DNA from: Anopheles merus
Taxonomy: Eukaryota; Arthropoda; Insecta; Diptera; Culicidae
Length of the DNA: 64,000 nt
NCBI RefSeq assembly: GCF_017562075.2
Contig: NC_054082.1
Span: forward strand, 32,333,148 to 32,397,147
Direction of reading: 5' to 3'
The notes under the pieces are model-generated. The model was given only the letters and a program-made list of their open reading frames with translations. It ran no database searches and was not told where the DNA came from. Positions 35,251 through 46,100 of this stretch are shown here, one piece after another. How positions within the stretch are numbered: position 1 is the first letter of the stretch; every line of letters starts with the position of its first letter. Both the position numbers and the translations under genes were made by a program.

Positions 35251-37083
35251 GAATTTATTTATTTCTTTATTAACGTTATCGGGCAATAGGCCTAAATAAC
35301 TGATACAAATTCTTAATTAGTAAACAACTTAAACATAAATAACACTAGCCCTTTACAACTGACGAAGGTGAGAAACAGGGATATGAAAATCTGCAGATGA
35401 TTCAAGTCTATTGTAGCTGACACACATTTTAATTAAAGGATCGTTAGCGCCAAATGAAGAAGATCGAAATGGGATCCTGATTAAAGACCTACTTCTAAGA
35501 TCCCTGTAGGGGCAGAAAAACTGATCAGATTTAAAATTTCAGGTGCATCAATAAGCCCATTTAATAATTTATGCATGAAAATACATTGAGCATTCTTTCT
35601 CCTGTGTTCTAAAGTTTCGAGACCAAATAACTGACACCTGACATGGTACGGGGGGCGTGGCATTTGGTTTGACCAAGGAAGACGATAAAACATAGCGCGT
35701 GTCGCTTTTTTCTGAACTTTTTCTATCATGTCTATATAGGTCACTTGGTTTGGACACCAAACAACGCAAGCAAATTCTAGTATAGGACGGACTAGGGCAC
35801 AGTATAACGATTTAAGACAGAAAGGATCTTTAAAGTCAGAAGAAGCACGTAAAATAAAACCTAACATATTTAATGCTTTTGAGACGATTGTGTGGAAATG
35901 GCACGATAATATAAGTTTATTGTCTAACATTATTCCTAAATCACGAGCTACAGATGACCGCGGCACACTGTCTTGACCTATTTTGTAATTAAAAGTTATT
36001 GGAATCATTTTTTTAGAGAAAGTAATGCAGTTACATTTTTGTACATTCACAAACATTTCGTTATCATGGCACCACGTCAAAAAACGGTTTATGGAATCTT
36101 GAAGTATTTCGCAGTGATTTGAATTTTCAACAGCAAGGAACATCTTAAGATCGTCTGCATATAGTAAAACATTGACGTTGGGAACAGTAAACACAATATC
36201 GTTAATAAATATAATAAATAATAATGGCCCTAATATGTTTCCTTGTGGAACACCAGAAAAGTTACAGAAAGGGTCAGAAAAAGTTTTTCCAATTTTTACA
36301 TTAATGCAACGGTTCATTAGGTAGCTTTCTAACCATGCTAAAAAATTTGAGTGTACACCATATTTTAATAATTTAGCAAGCAATAAGTAGTGGTTGACCT
36401 TGTCAAATGCAGCGCAGAAGTCGGTATAAATGACATCAACCAGGAGGCCCTTGTCAATATTGGAGTAGCAAAATTGAAGCAAATGAAGCAGGTTAGTTTC
36501 AATCGAACGTTTAGGCATGAAGCCGTGTTGCATAACAGATATAACAGGCAGGAAAGCGTAGGACATGTGGCGGAACATAACTTTTTCAAACAGCTTACTA
36601 CAAGCACATAACATAGAGATTCCGCGATAATTACATATATCAGATTTGTCTCCTTTTTTAAAGACAGGAAACATGTAAGAAGATTTCCATATTTGCGGGA
36701 AGCATTTCGACTGTAAGGATTTGTTGAAAAGTTGAGTCAGAATAGGCAAAAGAGCAGCCTTACAATGAATAATAATTGCACTGGGAATATTGTCCGGCCC
36801 AGAGGCATACGAAAGCTTCAGTTGCGATATGGCAGCATCGACTTCATCTTCACTGATAGTAGATGTGGATAAGTCAACTGCTTCGTTGATTGCGGAAAGT
36901 GCTGAAGATAGGTTAAGAGGTTTCGAAGAAATGCAGGTGTACACGGAAGCAAAGTGTTCTGCAAAATTGACACTGCCAACATGTTTCCTAAGATTTTTTC
37001 CCTTCCAGCGTGTCATCGGGTGTGGACTTATCCTCCTATCCCGGCAGCTATCATTTCTTAATTCTATCCTGCATGGTTACGCG
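35251..37083 (-). mobile_element. 5'-truncated Jockey/CR1-type LINE
   Basis: On the minus strand an open reverse-transcriptase frame is followed by about 230 bp of 3' UTR, ending in an AATAAAGAAATAAATAAATT tail at 35251. The coding frame is traceable upstream of the first ATG, through RRISPHPMTRW, to a stop at about 37083. The endonuclease domain and any ORF1 are absent, so the copy is 5'-truncated, as is usual after target-primed integration. No target-site duplication was identified. Inserted in the same orientation as the receptor gene. Confidence 0.8.
35481..37016 (-). CDS. LINE reverse transcriptase (partial ORF2)
   Basis: 511 residues without internal stops. Visible reverse-transcriptase blocks: VFKKGDKSDICNYRGISML, the motif-A region VIYTDFCAAFDKVNH (about residues 198-212), GVPQGNILGPLLF (about 260), the YADD catalytic box (about 288-291) and the downstream DLGIMLDNKL and VRPILEFACVVWCPNQ thumb segments. 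These place it in the Jockey/CR1 group of non-LTR elements. The N-terminal endonuclease is missing and the ATG used is internal to the original ORF2, so the protein is probably not made or not functional. The lack of stops or frameshifts suggests fairly recent insertion. Confidence 0.85.
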   Translation of the reverse strand: MTRWKGKNLRKHVGSVNFAEHFASVYTCISSKPLNLSSALSAINEAVDLSTSTISEDEVDAAISQLKLSYASGPDNIPSAIIIHCKAALLPILTQLFNKSLQSKCFPQIWKSSYMFPVFKKGDKSDICNYRGISMLCACSKLFEKVMFRHMSYAFLPVISVMQHGFMPKRSIETNLLHLLQFCYSNIDKGLLVDVIYTDFCAAFDKVNHYLLLAKLLKYGVHSNFLAWLESYLMNRCINVKIGKTFSDPFCNFSGVPQGNILGPLLFIIFINDIVFTVPNVNVLLYADDLKMFLAVENSNHCEILQDSINRFLTWCHDNEMFVNVQKCNCITFSKKMIPITFNYKIGQDSVPRSSVARDLGIMLDNKLILSCHFHTIVSKALNMLGFILRASSDFKDPFCLKSLYCALVRPILEFACVVWCPNQVTYIDMIEKVQKKATRAMFYRLPWSNQMPRPPYHVRCQLFGLETLEHRRKNAQCIFMHKLLNGLIDAPEILNLISFSAPTGILEVGL

Positions 37084-40000
37084 CAGACACCATCATTCTT
37101 TCATCTCGGTTCTTTACATCGCATCACTAACAACAATCGTCATCATTATCGTCATTATCCTCATCGTCATCACCATCGCTCAACCGGTTGACCCAATGGA
37201 CCAGGGCCGGACTAGTCTCGAACATGCAGGCGTAAATTAATTAATCAATACTTAATATAGTTAATTATGGAGCAGTAACTACGTTACTTCCGAAACACGA
37301 TTGCCATCACCATGGAAGCGAGCACATCCTTTCCCATTGGTAGCGGCCGCTCGATACCTCAGGCAAAGGCCAGACAGCCATCGCAGGCTTTGGTTTTGGG
37401 TCGTAAATAAAAAGGGGGCAGTCATAAATTAAAGCACTGCATTTAATATCTAGATCTTCATTGGTAGAGCCCAAAGAGTCGATTCGCTAAAAATCTTTTC
37501 GAGGCTGCGACCGTTTTAATGTAACACTCAGCGATTAAGCAGATAATGCGGTTATATAGAGGTGGTGCTTTAGTGTTCAATCTCCGCATATCGACTCGTC
37601 CTACCGGTGGAAATAGTTTAGTGGAGGAAAAAGCCGCTATAATAATTTTTTCCATGAAATTTAGTCCGTTTTGATCGTTTGAAGTTGTTGTAAAGTTAAA
37701 TCAATCAGCTATTAAAATATTTACTATCAATAGTAGCAGGTTTGCTTATGGGAAGAATATGATGCATTTAACCAATATAGGTCAATAACTTCCAAACCCA
37801 GATTAAATATTGCTCCATCATCCCCAGTAATCCTCATTGGTCCTCAGGGAGCAGGTTTCAATGTGACAGTTTATTGTTATTCTTATCATCCGTTTTGATT
37901 TGCGTCGGCTAGTATCCTTCTTGGGATTGATTTGTATAAGAAAGCATTTTTGTTTTCTTTTCCGTTAGCTCAGATCGTTTGGATATTCCACACAAAATAG
38001 AAATGATATGCAATATAACAAAGGTTCGTAGGATTTGCCACATGAGTTAAAGATATCGCAATCAATCAAAACCCAAACACGATAAAACCGAATGTATGTT
38101 GATCTCATATTCTTTCATAAGCAGAAACTCAAACCAATGTTTTGAATAGATGTATCTCTTTTGCTGGAATGATTATTAGGATACGCAAATTCAATATTAT
38201 CATTACCATTGCTAAGCTCCAAATACAGCCCTCCAAATACGTAAATTAAAAGAATTTTCTGAGATAGATGGTCTGCGTCAGTGACTAAATTGAAATTGAT
38301 TGTATAATTTTCATCACTTTTTTACTTTTTTTTACCACAAGATTCAAGTTACTGGTGCCTTCTTCTACAGACTGATAATGTTTTCCGTGAACAAGAGAAA
38401 ATACTAGCAAGCGTTTTTGAAATTCAATTCGATTTAGCGCCATAGCCTCGCACAAAGTTGTGGTACAACCATCAAAATTTGCTCTTTTTAAAACGCTTGC
38501 CACTCGTTGGAATGGCTCGCAATGTGATGACGTTGAAAAATGTCAAAAACATTTACATCATCCTCAAACGGCTATCAATCACATGATTGTTCTTTTGTTT
38601 GACATCCGTTATCAAAATCTAATCGATGGATATTTATCAAAAAATCTGTAAAAATATTTTTAATTGATACAACAAAGAGACTTAATTTTTCGGTCGTAAT
38701 GAGTAAATATATGAACATCAAGAAGTACGATTGATAAATATTTGCGTAATTGCCTTCAAACAATTGCTCATAATTTTATTGAAGATTTAAGCTTTCCAAG
38801 AATTGGGTACCAAACGGAGTGGAATGGGTGGATGTACAATAATTTGTCTCGCTGTAGAAACGTTTGATGATTTATTCAACGGAATGATAAATCAACACTT
38901 TAACTGGCCTCACCACGCATTTGCATGAGGAGGCTTCATCGATTTATATGAGATAAAAAAAAGGTTTTACTTTCTGGCGGATTTGATTTTGTTTAAGGAA
39001 GAAATCCCACCTACACTACAAACCTTTTATTGGTTGAAAGGCAATTTGGAAAAATGTGTAGGAAGTAAACTAATATTGGAAATAAAATACTGTCAGTGGG
39101 CAGGCAGACATTCAGGAAATATTATTTCAAACACTTCAAAATATTCCGAATTATTTTACAACAAGTATGATGGTCTGTTTGGCAGTTTAATATTCTTTAT
39201 ATTCAAGCTTTAACGAATTTGGTTATAAATTTAAGACCAATGTACAACTCTTTATTTCATGTCTGTTCAATTTTTCCATAAAATTATTTTGGTTGTTAGG
39301 ATTCTTAATGTTTTGAATTATCTAAAAAATGTTTCCTCAAACTCGTACCCCTTACAAAAAAGCGATTATCTACTGCAAAATCGTGACTCTCATTACACGT
39401 TCCCAGGATTGTGTCGATATGATTCAATCTGTCAACAACTATGGCCTAAGCAAACTACAATCAATATCGTACTCTAGCAATCCTGCCTTCTTCTTTCTAA
39501 CAAACAAACCAGTCGTTCACCAAACCTGAAGCAAAAACATTGCAAGAAGAAGAGGACCGGATTCCACAAACATTGCTCGCTTCTGCCACGCTCCGTATCG
39601 TAACGTAAGTTTGAAACCGGTTTGATACCACCCGCACTAGTGCGAATCACGGAATTGAAAGCGAGATTCTTTTGTTGTGCTCCTCTTGTCAATACGTTCC
39701 ATTGATTCAGCACCGAATACGTATTGGAATGCTGAAGCTTCATCAAATCGACAGGTAAGAAAGTAACTTCATGGAGGTACCGGGTGCCAAGATTCCTGCT
39801 GCTCCCACACCGCTGAATGACGACTCATCCAATTGAAAAACACTCGTAATCTATTGTTCGCTCCGAGCTCGTGGAAAATGGAATCTTTGGTTTCGGTCCA
39901 ACTTGGTATTTAGGCATTGAAAACTCTTTAGAAACCTACACACACGCGACTATACACTCATACCGACACATAGCCATCAAAATAAAACGTTCTAAAAGGA

Positions 40001-42120
40001 TTGATTTTCAATTTAGCGTAAAATGGAAACGGTTCACTGGGACCAATGAAGGAAGGATGCGCCATTATTTCCATAACCCCATACAAAATATTTTTCCCAA
40101 ACCCATACAGACCGATCCAAAAACAACAAGAAAGGATGACATAGGAGTGAAGCATACAAAGGGAGCATTGGAAAACATCAGCATACCTGAAACTGTTCTT
40201 CTGGTCATAGTCTTGCATGCGGCAAAGAGCTTGCAGCTTGTAGTCCTTTGTTCGAAGCTTGCGTGAAATGAAAGGAACAACATAAACCACCAACTTCCAG
40301 TTGTGTGTGATGCAATGGCAACAACCCATCTTTCCTCATACAATGCCCTTGAATGATTCGATCGAATTCGAATGCTAACACCGATAAGTGGGGAATAGTT
40401 CAGTGCAAACACGATGAGTGCAGTGCCATGCACAACAGCATCCACCTTGCACTTTTGCCTATGGTAACCGACATCAGGGTTCGATTTCACACAAATACTT
40501 CTTTGCACTATGATACAACGAATCTCTTACGAAATAAATCGCCCAGCTTACGAATGCACACCTTCCCGGGCTGCTCCTGCATGTAACGGCTCCAGGAGCG
40601 TTTTAGACTTATGAAGCGCAGCATGTGGTATGTGGAAGAGACCGGGAAAAATACATATATGTTCGAAAACGAGCACTATCATCGAACGTTACCAACCAAG
40701 GGCTGGCGTAAATCCCACCCCTCGAGACGTCGCAACCATCAGGACAGTCGTTTCCAGCAGCGGCGCTTAAAGTGAATGAGGAGAAAATGGGAGGATCGTG
40801 GCTTGGTTGCGTAGCGCAAAGATACATCGAGTAAAATATATTTCAATTTCCGAACCGCAGAATGCAATCTTGTGCATTCTATGTGTGGTTTGTTTGTTTC
40901 CATCATTTTGTGCCATAGAAGATGGAGATGAACAGTGATTACTAAACAGTAAAACAAAAACAATCATTTTACTCTTACAAGATGTGGCTAGAATGGGGCC
41001 TTTCAGCATCATTCAGCCTGTCATTTATTGTACAACGTCCAACACACTCCTGACAGATACATGGAACTGGAGCATTGTAACACAGACACTGGGGGCGTTA
41101 CAGAAGCTTAAATTTATAGGTTTTGCATGATGCTCTCTATCACCATGTGTTGGCGTTACAGACGGTTGATGATGATTTTCCATTTAAATCGTACCCAACA
41201 AACTATTAAAAGACTTACCGCATTACTGTAAATGGTTTCACACGAGTTTTTATTCCTGCTTGTCATACCTCCCTCTATAAACTATTTTCTTCTGAATTCG
41301 AAAAGGCCATAGAGCAGCGGTAGACTAACGGATATCATTAGCAGGGCAGTAATTATTCCCTTTCCATGCACCGAGAACAGAGAACCTAATACACGCCACT
41401 AGTTAATTAGTATTGGTGACCAGCTGAGCCGGATCCCTGGTATGAGCTGTACACGGCAACACGGGCGGATGTTTATTTACTATGTACACACCATTTGCCA
41501 CACATGCAAGCCCTCAAGATGATTGCCGTTTACGTACGTCATTACCATTGGGTGTATTGGATAAACTAATTGAAGTAGCAGCAGCCAACTGGCTACCTGT
41601 GTGCGCTGTACATTCCGAATGATGGAAGATTGTTACGCGTTTTGAATGTCTACGAAATATTTGTGCTACTACTCAACGGTGGAAGCGTATTTACCTTCGA
41701 AGAATGCTTTGCAGACCTGTTACAGTGCTGGTGATATTAATTGATACTTTACGGCTTCGAATCAAACATAACAGAGCGGATTTATGGGCGAATCTTGCTG
41801 GATGCGTCCGCTAGTTGCCAACCAGCCGGCATTGCTGGCAGTGGGATGTGTTAACATTGTTTCGTATAATTTAAGCAATTATTCAATTTTGGTTTTCTAG
41901 ATTTGATAAATGCGAGATTTTTAACGAATAAATGCCCCGGCATCTCTCGAGACATTTTAATCACACATTTGTATAGGCAATCTAAAGGCAAAACTTTCTC
42001 CATTCTAGAGAACAATAAAATCATTCCATGTTTGATATCTCAGCGGATATTCCTAACACAATGAACTGAACACGGTAAATTCCTGTACGTACAACCTTTT
42101 TTTTTTGCTACTTAACTCCT
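37084..42120. other. Presumed intronic or intergenic stretch, no gene recognised
   Basis: No receptor exon or other domain found. There is an ATC/CAT-rich tract at about 37130-37185. Overlapping frames on both strands at 39474-40508 and 40609-41012 lack motifs. A short TIR-like motif at about 37407-37435 is discussed under rejected items. Confidence 0.35.
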
Positions 42121-42540
42121 TCGCGTTTTTCATCAGACTGACCACTTCACTCGGTCACAAAATAAATTATTAATTCCCTTTCTCACTCTCTCCTTCTCTT
42201 CATTCCCTATCTTTTCCCCCTTAACGTGGTCCGGCGAACAGCAGCAACTCGCTTGCCTCGCTTCTCTGGTCCGTCCGACCACACAAGCCGCCCGCTTGGA
42301 TTCTACGGTGGGTTTCGCGGAATTCTGGCCGGTGTCGATGAGATCGAACAACAATTGCGGGTGCCGCCGTTCCAGACAATTGTCCCCAAAACAGATGCCA
42401 CTCGGACAGCCTTCTGTTTGCTTCTCACACCGCACCTCTCGCTCCTTCCTCAGCCCGCCCTTCTCGTCCGTTCCTCAGACCGCGCATCTCGCTCGTTCAA
42501 TCGAAATGGAACCCCATGGTAAGTCGTAAATTAATCGATT
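42121..42540 (+). other. Unassigned pyrimidine-rich block, possibly retroelement leader
   Basis: A C/T-rich tract (42170-42225) leads into TTAACGTGGTCCGGCGAACA, then TGGTCCGTCCGACCAC, and a short ATG frame beginning ATGGAACCCCATG that is followed at once by GTAAGTCG. This could be a relic of an LTR-element end plus primer site and leader, or a host 5' exon with a donor. No domain decides between them. Confidence 0.2.
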
Positions 42541-42687
42541 AAATAAATTAATTGTTTGCCATTATTAAGTTAACTCTGAGTTTTGATGGAAATTTTAGCC
42601 AACTGGAAATGTTCGGAGCTCATGTCCAAGCTATTGTTTGTTCGAAAGAGAATGCGAGAAACCATTTCAAAGAAATAAGCTCTCTTT

Positions 42688-42692
42688 ATATT
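42688..42692 (+). repeat. 5' target-site duplication of the BEL element (ATATT)
   Basis: ATATT directly precedes the 5' LTR and recurs directly after the 3' LTR. Confidence 0.85.
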
Positions 42693-42953
42693 TGTTGGAA
42701 TTAGAATAATTATTTTCGAACATAAATTTGAATTGCATAAAACAAAGCGTTAGGAAACTAAGATTAGGTTATAAACTACTCGACGTTAGAAACTGCTCGA
42801 TCTGCTTGAACTATGAACTGCATGAATTATTATATACAAAAAAGGACAAACGAATATACAGTTGCAAACCGACCAGCGATAAAGGTGTACACTTTCCTAT
42901 TCAAATTTCCTCCAAATATCACAGCCAGCCCCTTTTCGTGAATATATTTCACA
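42693..42953 (+). repeat. 5' LTR
   Basis: 261 bp, TG...CA ends, identical by eye to 51594-51854. It contains a TATATAC motif around its middle; no AATAAA was seen within it. The short frames over the LTR, repeated in both copies, are not genes. Confidence 0.95.
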
Positions 42954-42957
42954 TTTT

Positions 42958-42975
42958 TGGTCCTTCGAACCGGAT
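42958..42975 (+). promoter_or_regulatory. Primer-binding site, tRNA-Tyr-like
   Basis: TGGTCCTTCGAACCGGAT begins four bases after the LTR. Its reverse complement ends in CCA and, from memory of insect tRNA-Tyr, matches that tRNA's 3' end with one mismatch (A for G at position 12). Confidence 0.6.
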
Positions 42976-43186
42976 CGTGATATACGGAGAAGAAATAAGT
43001 TTCATTCTGCATCAAGAGTGGAATTCGGTATTCGTCGTCAAGTGTGCAAGTCATTCCGTGACAATTCCCGCCATCGCATATCGCCCCGCATCAAGGGCAA
43101 CGGTCGGTTACACGCCATCATTTTGAATTTCGCGCCATCGCTTTGTTCGTTATTTTCGTGTGATATCGCAGTATTTTCTTTGTGCA

Positions 43187-46100
43187 ATGGATAAGAAAAT
43201 TAAGGCAGTGCAACTGAAAAAGAGGATCGCCCTGGAGAACATAAAATCGCTGGAACGGTTCCAGGCGAAATATTCGAGTGATGATGCCAAGCAGATTCCG
43301 GAGGTGTTAGAAGATCTGGCGAAACATAAGGAAGAGTTTTTCACCGCAGTTTCGAAACTGGAAGAGCTTGAAGATAAAGACGAAGCGGTCGAAACCAGCA
43401 TAATGGAACGGATCGACATTGAAGAACGCTGTCGCAAGCTAAAATCATTTCTACGGGAAAGACAGCCAAAGGAAGAAGGTTCGCTCAACGATACAACGGG
43501 CTTGGCTTCCTCAACGCTTGCATTCGGTCGACCCCACGCGCCAAATTTACGTTTGCCCAAAATCGAACTTCCAACATTTGACGGAGATCACACAAAATGG
43601 CTTTCTTTCCGAGATCGCTTCATCGCAATGATCGACGCTTCAGCCGAGCTTCCATCTATCGCGAAGCTACAATACTTACTGTCATCGTTGAAGGGGGACG
43701 CGGCGGTACCCTTCGAGCATACACCTTTAACGGCGGACAACTATTCGGTTACCTGGGCGGCGCTTCTTAAACGGTACGACAATTCTCGTCTTTTGATTCG
43801 CGAATACTATCGCAAATTGCACTACCTTCCGGGAGTGCAATTGGTGTGCGTTGACAAGCTCACGCACCTGGTGGATGAATTCACCCGCTTCGTCAACGGG
43901 TTGAAAAAGCTGAACGAACCGGTTGACTCGTGGGACACACCCCTCTCAAACATGCTGCTGATGAAGTTGGATCGAGAGACATTGTTGGCTTGGGAGAAAC
44001 ATTCCGTGCACTTCACGACGGACAAATATAAGGATGTGATCGACTTCGTGCAAGATCGTATCCAAATCTTGAAATCGACCAACAACTTCGTGAAGGATCA
44101 AGCAGCTAGTGGTATCAAGGTGGCCGGTCTCATTCGTCAACCAGGGCAACGGAGATTCATCGCGAATGCAGCTACATCTCGCTCGGCTCCTGCTGCATCG
44201 ACTGCGCACACCCAACAGCCAAAGTGTCCATTGGAGTGTTCCGAAGACCACACACTGCGCAACTGTCCAGTGTTCATCGCCAAGGAGGTCCAACAGCGAC
44301 GGGACGTCGTCGCATCGAAGCGGCTGTGCTGGAACTGTTTGAGCAGCAATCATCAGGTTAGAGCGTGCAAGTCGGATTATTCGTGTCGCACGTGTCGTGA
44401 GCGTCATCACACACTTCTACATCATTCACCACCCTATGCTCCACCCGCAACGGTAACATTGTCAGCTCAGTCGAATGAAGACAATGTGTTTCTGGCGACG
44501 GCAAACATCCAGATCAAGGATGACTACGGGAACACCCATGAAGCAAGGGCGTTGTTGGATTCGGGATCCATGTCGAATTTCATCGCTGAGGAGTTCGCAC
44601 GGAAACTGCTGACGAGTCGCAAAAGGGTCAACGTCGCTGTATCGGGCATCGGCAATGCAGTACAGCAGATCAAGGGTTCCATCGTCGCTACCGTTCAGTC
44701 CAAGACACAACCCTTCGCAACGGAGATGACTTTCTTGGTTCTGGACACGCCATCCGCAAACATCCCTACATCACCAACGGACGTCTCTTCATGGAAAATG
44801 CCGGACGTGGCATTGGCGGACAGCACCTTTAACAGTCCGGGGCAAATCGACATCGTCATCGGAGGCGATACGTTCTGGGAGCTCCACACCGGTCGCAAGT
44901 GCTCTATCGGTAGAGGCAAACCGTGGCTGGTCGAAACCCACTTTGGTTGGGTTGTCACCGGCAACACTCATCATTCGTCAGTCGGTTCGCGGCTGTGCCA
45001 TCTATCTGCATACGACACCCCACTGGAGGAGACCATGCAGCGGTTCTGGGAGAGTGAAACCATAGCCGAGGATCCTGTGCTATCGGTTGAGGAGAATGCT
45101 TGCGAGAAGCATTTCGCAGCAACAACTGTTCGCAACTCAAGTGGAAGGTATGTCGTTAGTTTGCCATTTAACTCCAACCCTAATATCGTTTTAGGAGAGT
45201 CGAAGGAAATAGCCGATCGCAGACTGCGTTCTATCGAACGGCGGTTGAACACCAATGCTAAAATGAAAGAAGAGTATGTGAAATTTATGAAAGAATATGA
45301 GCATTTGGGGCATATGAAGCGGCTTACCAGTCCTGCAAACGATTCGGTAGAGCATTACTACCTCCCACATCACGCTGTCGTTAAAGAGTCAAGCACAACC
45401 ACGAAGGTGCGTGTCGTGTTCGATGCATCCTGTAAGACTTCGAGTGGTTACTCATTGAACGATAAACTCTTAGTGGGACCAGTCGTTCAAGAAGATCTTT
45501 TATCGATTATCCTTCGGTTTCGTTCTCGTGCCATTGCTCTCACTGCAGACGTAGAGAAGATGTATCGGCAAATTTTACATAGCCCTCATGACCGTAACTA
45601 TCTACGCATCCGGTACAGAGAACATCCTGCAGATCCTATATCGACCTTTGAGCTACAGACGGTTACGTACGGCACAGCCTCTGCTCCATTTTTGGCAACC
45701 AGGACCCTCAAACAGATTGCTCTTGACCACAAGGAAGAGTATCCTTTGGCAATGAACGCGGTCATGAACGATTTTTACGTAGATGATTTGCTAACGGGTA
45801 CCGATGATTTGTCCGAAGCAATCGTTATACAAAGGCAAATCTCAGACATGCTAAATTCAGCTGGTTTCACGCTGAAGAAATGGGCATCGAACCGCTCCGA
45901 AGCATTGAAGAACGTTCCTTCAGAAGATGTGGCGGTACAACTCTCGCACGAGTGGAAGAGCTCGAAACAAGTATCCACACTAGGCATCGTTTGGGAACCG
46001 GCAACTGATACACTACGGTTTCGTATTGAGATACCACCTACAACACCCAGCATGACGAAAAGGTTAATTTTGTCATATATCGCCAAGATATTTGATCCCC

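Noticed and set aside
37407..37435. GGGGGCAGTCATAAATTAAAGC resembling the TIR at 8592
   Set aside because: Similarity is limited to about 20 bases with indels, and no partner end is nearby.
42728..43126. 132-codon ORF over the 5' LTR, with a twin at 51629-52027
   Set aside because: Both are chance frames in the two identical LTRs and diverge at the LTR boundary.
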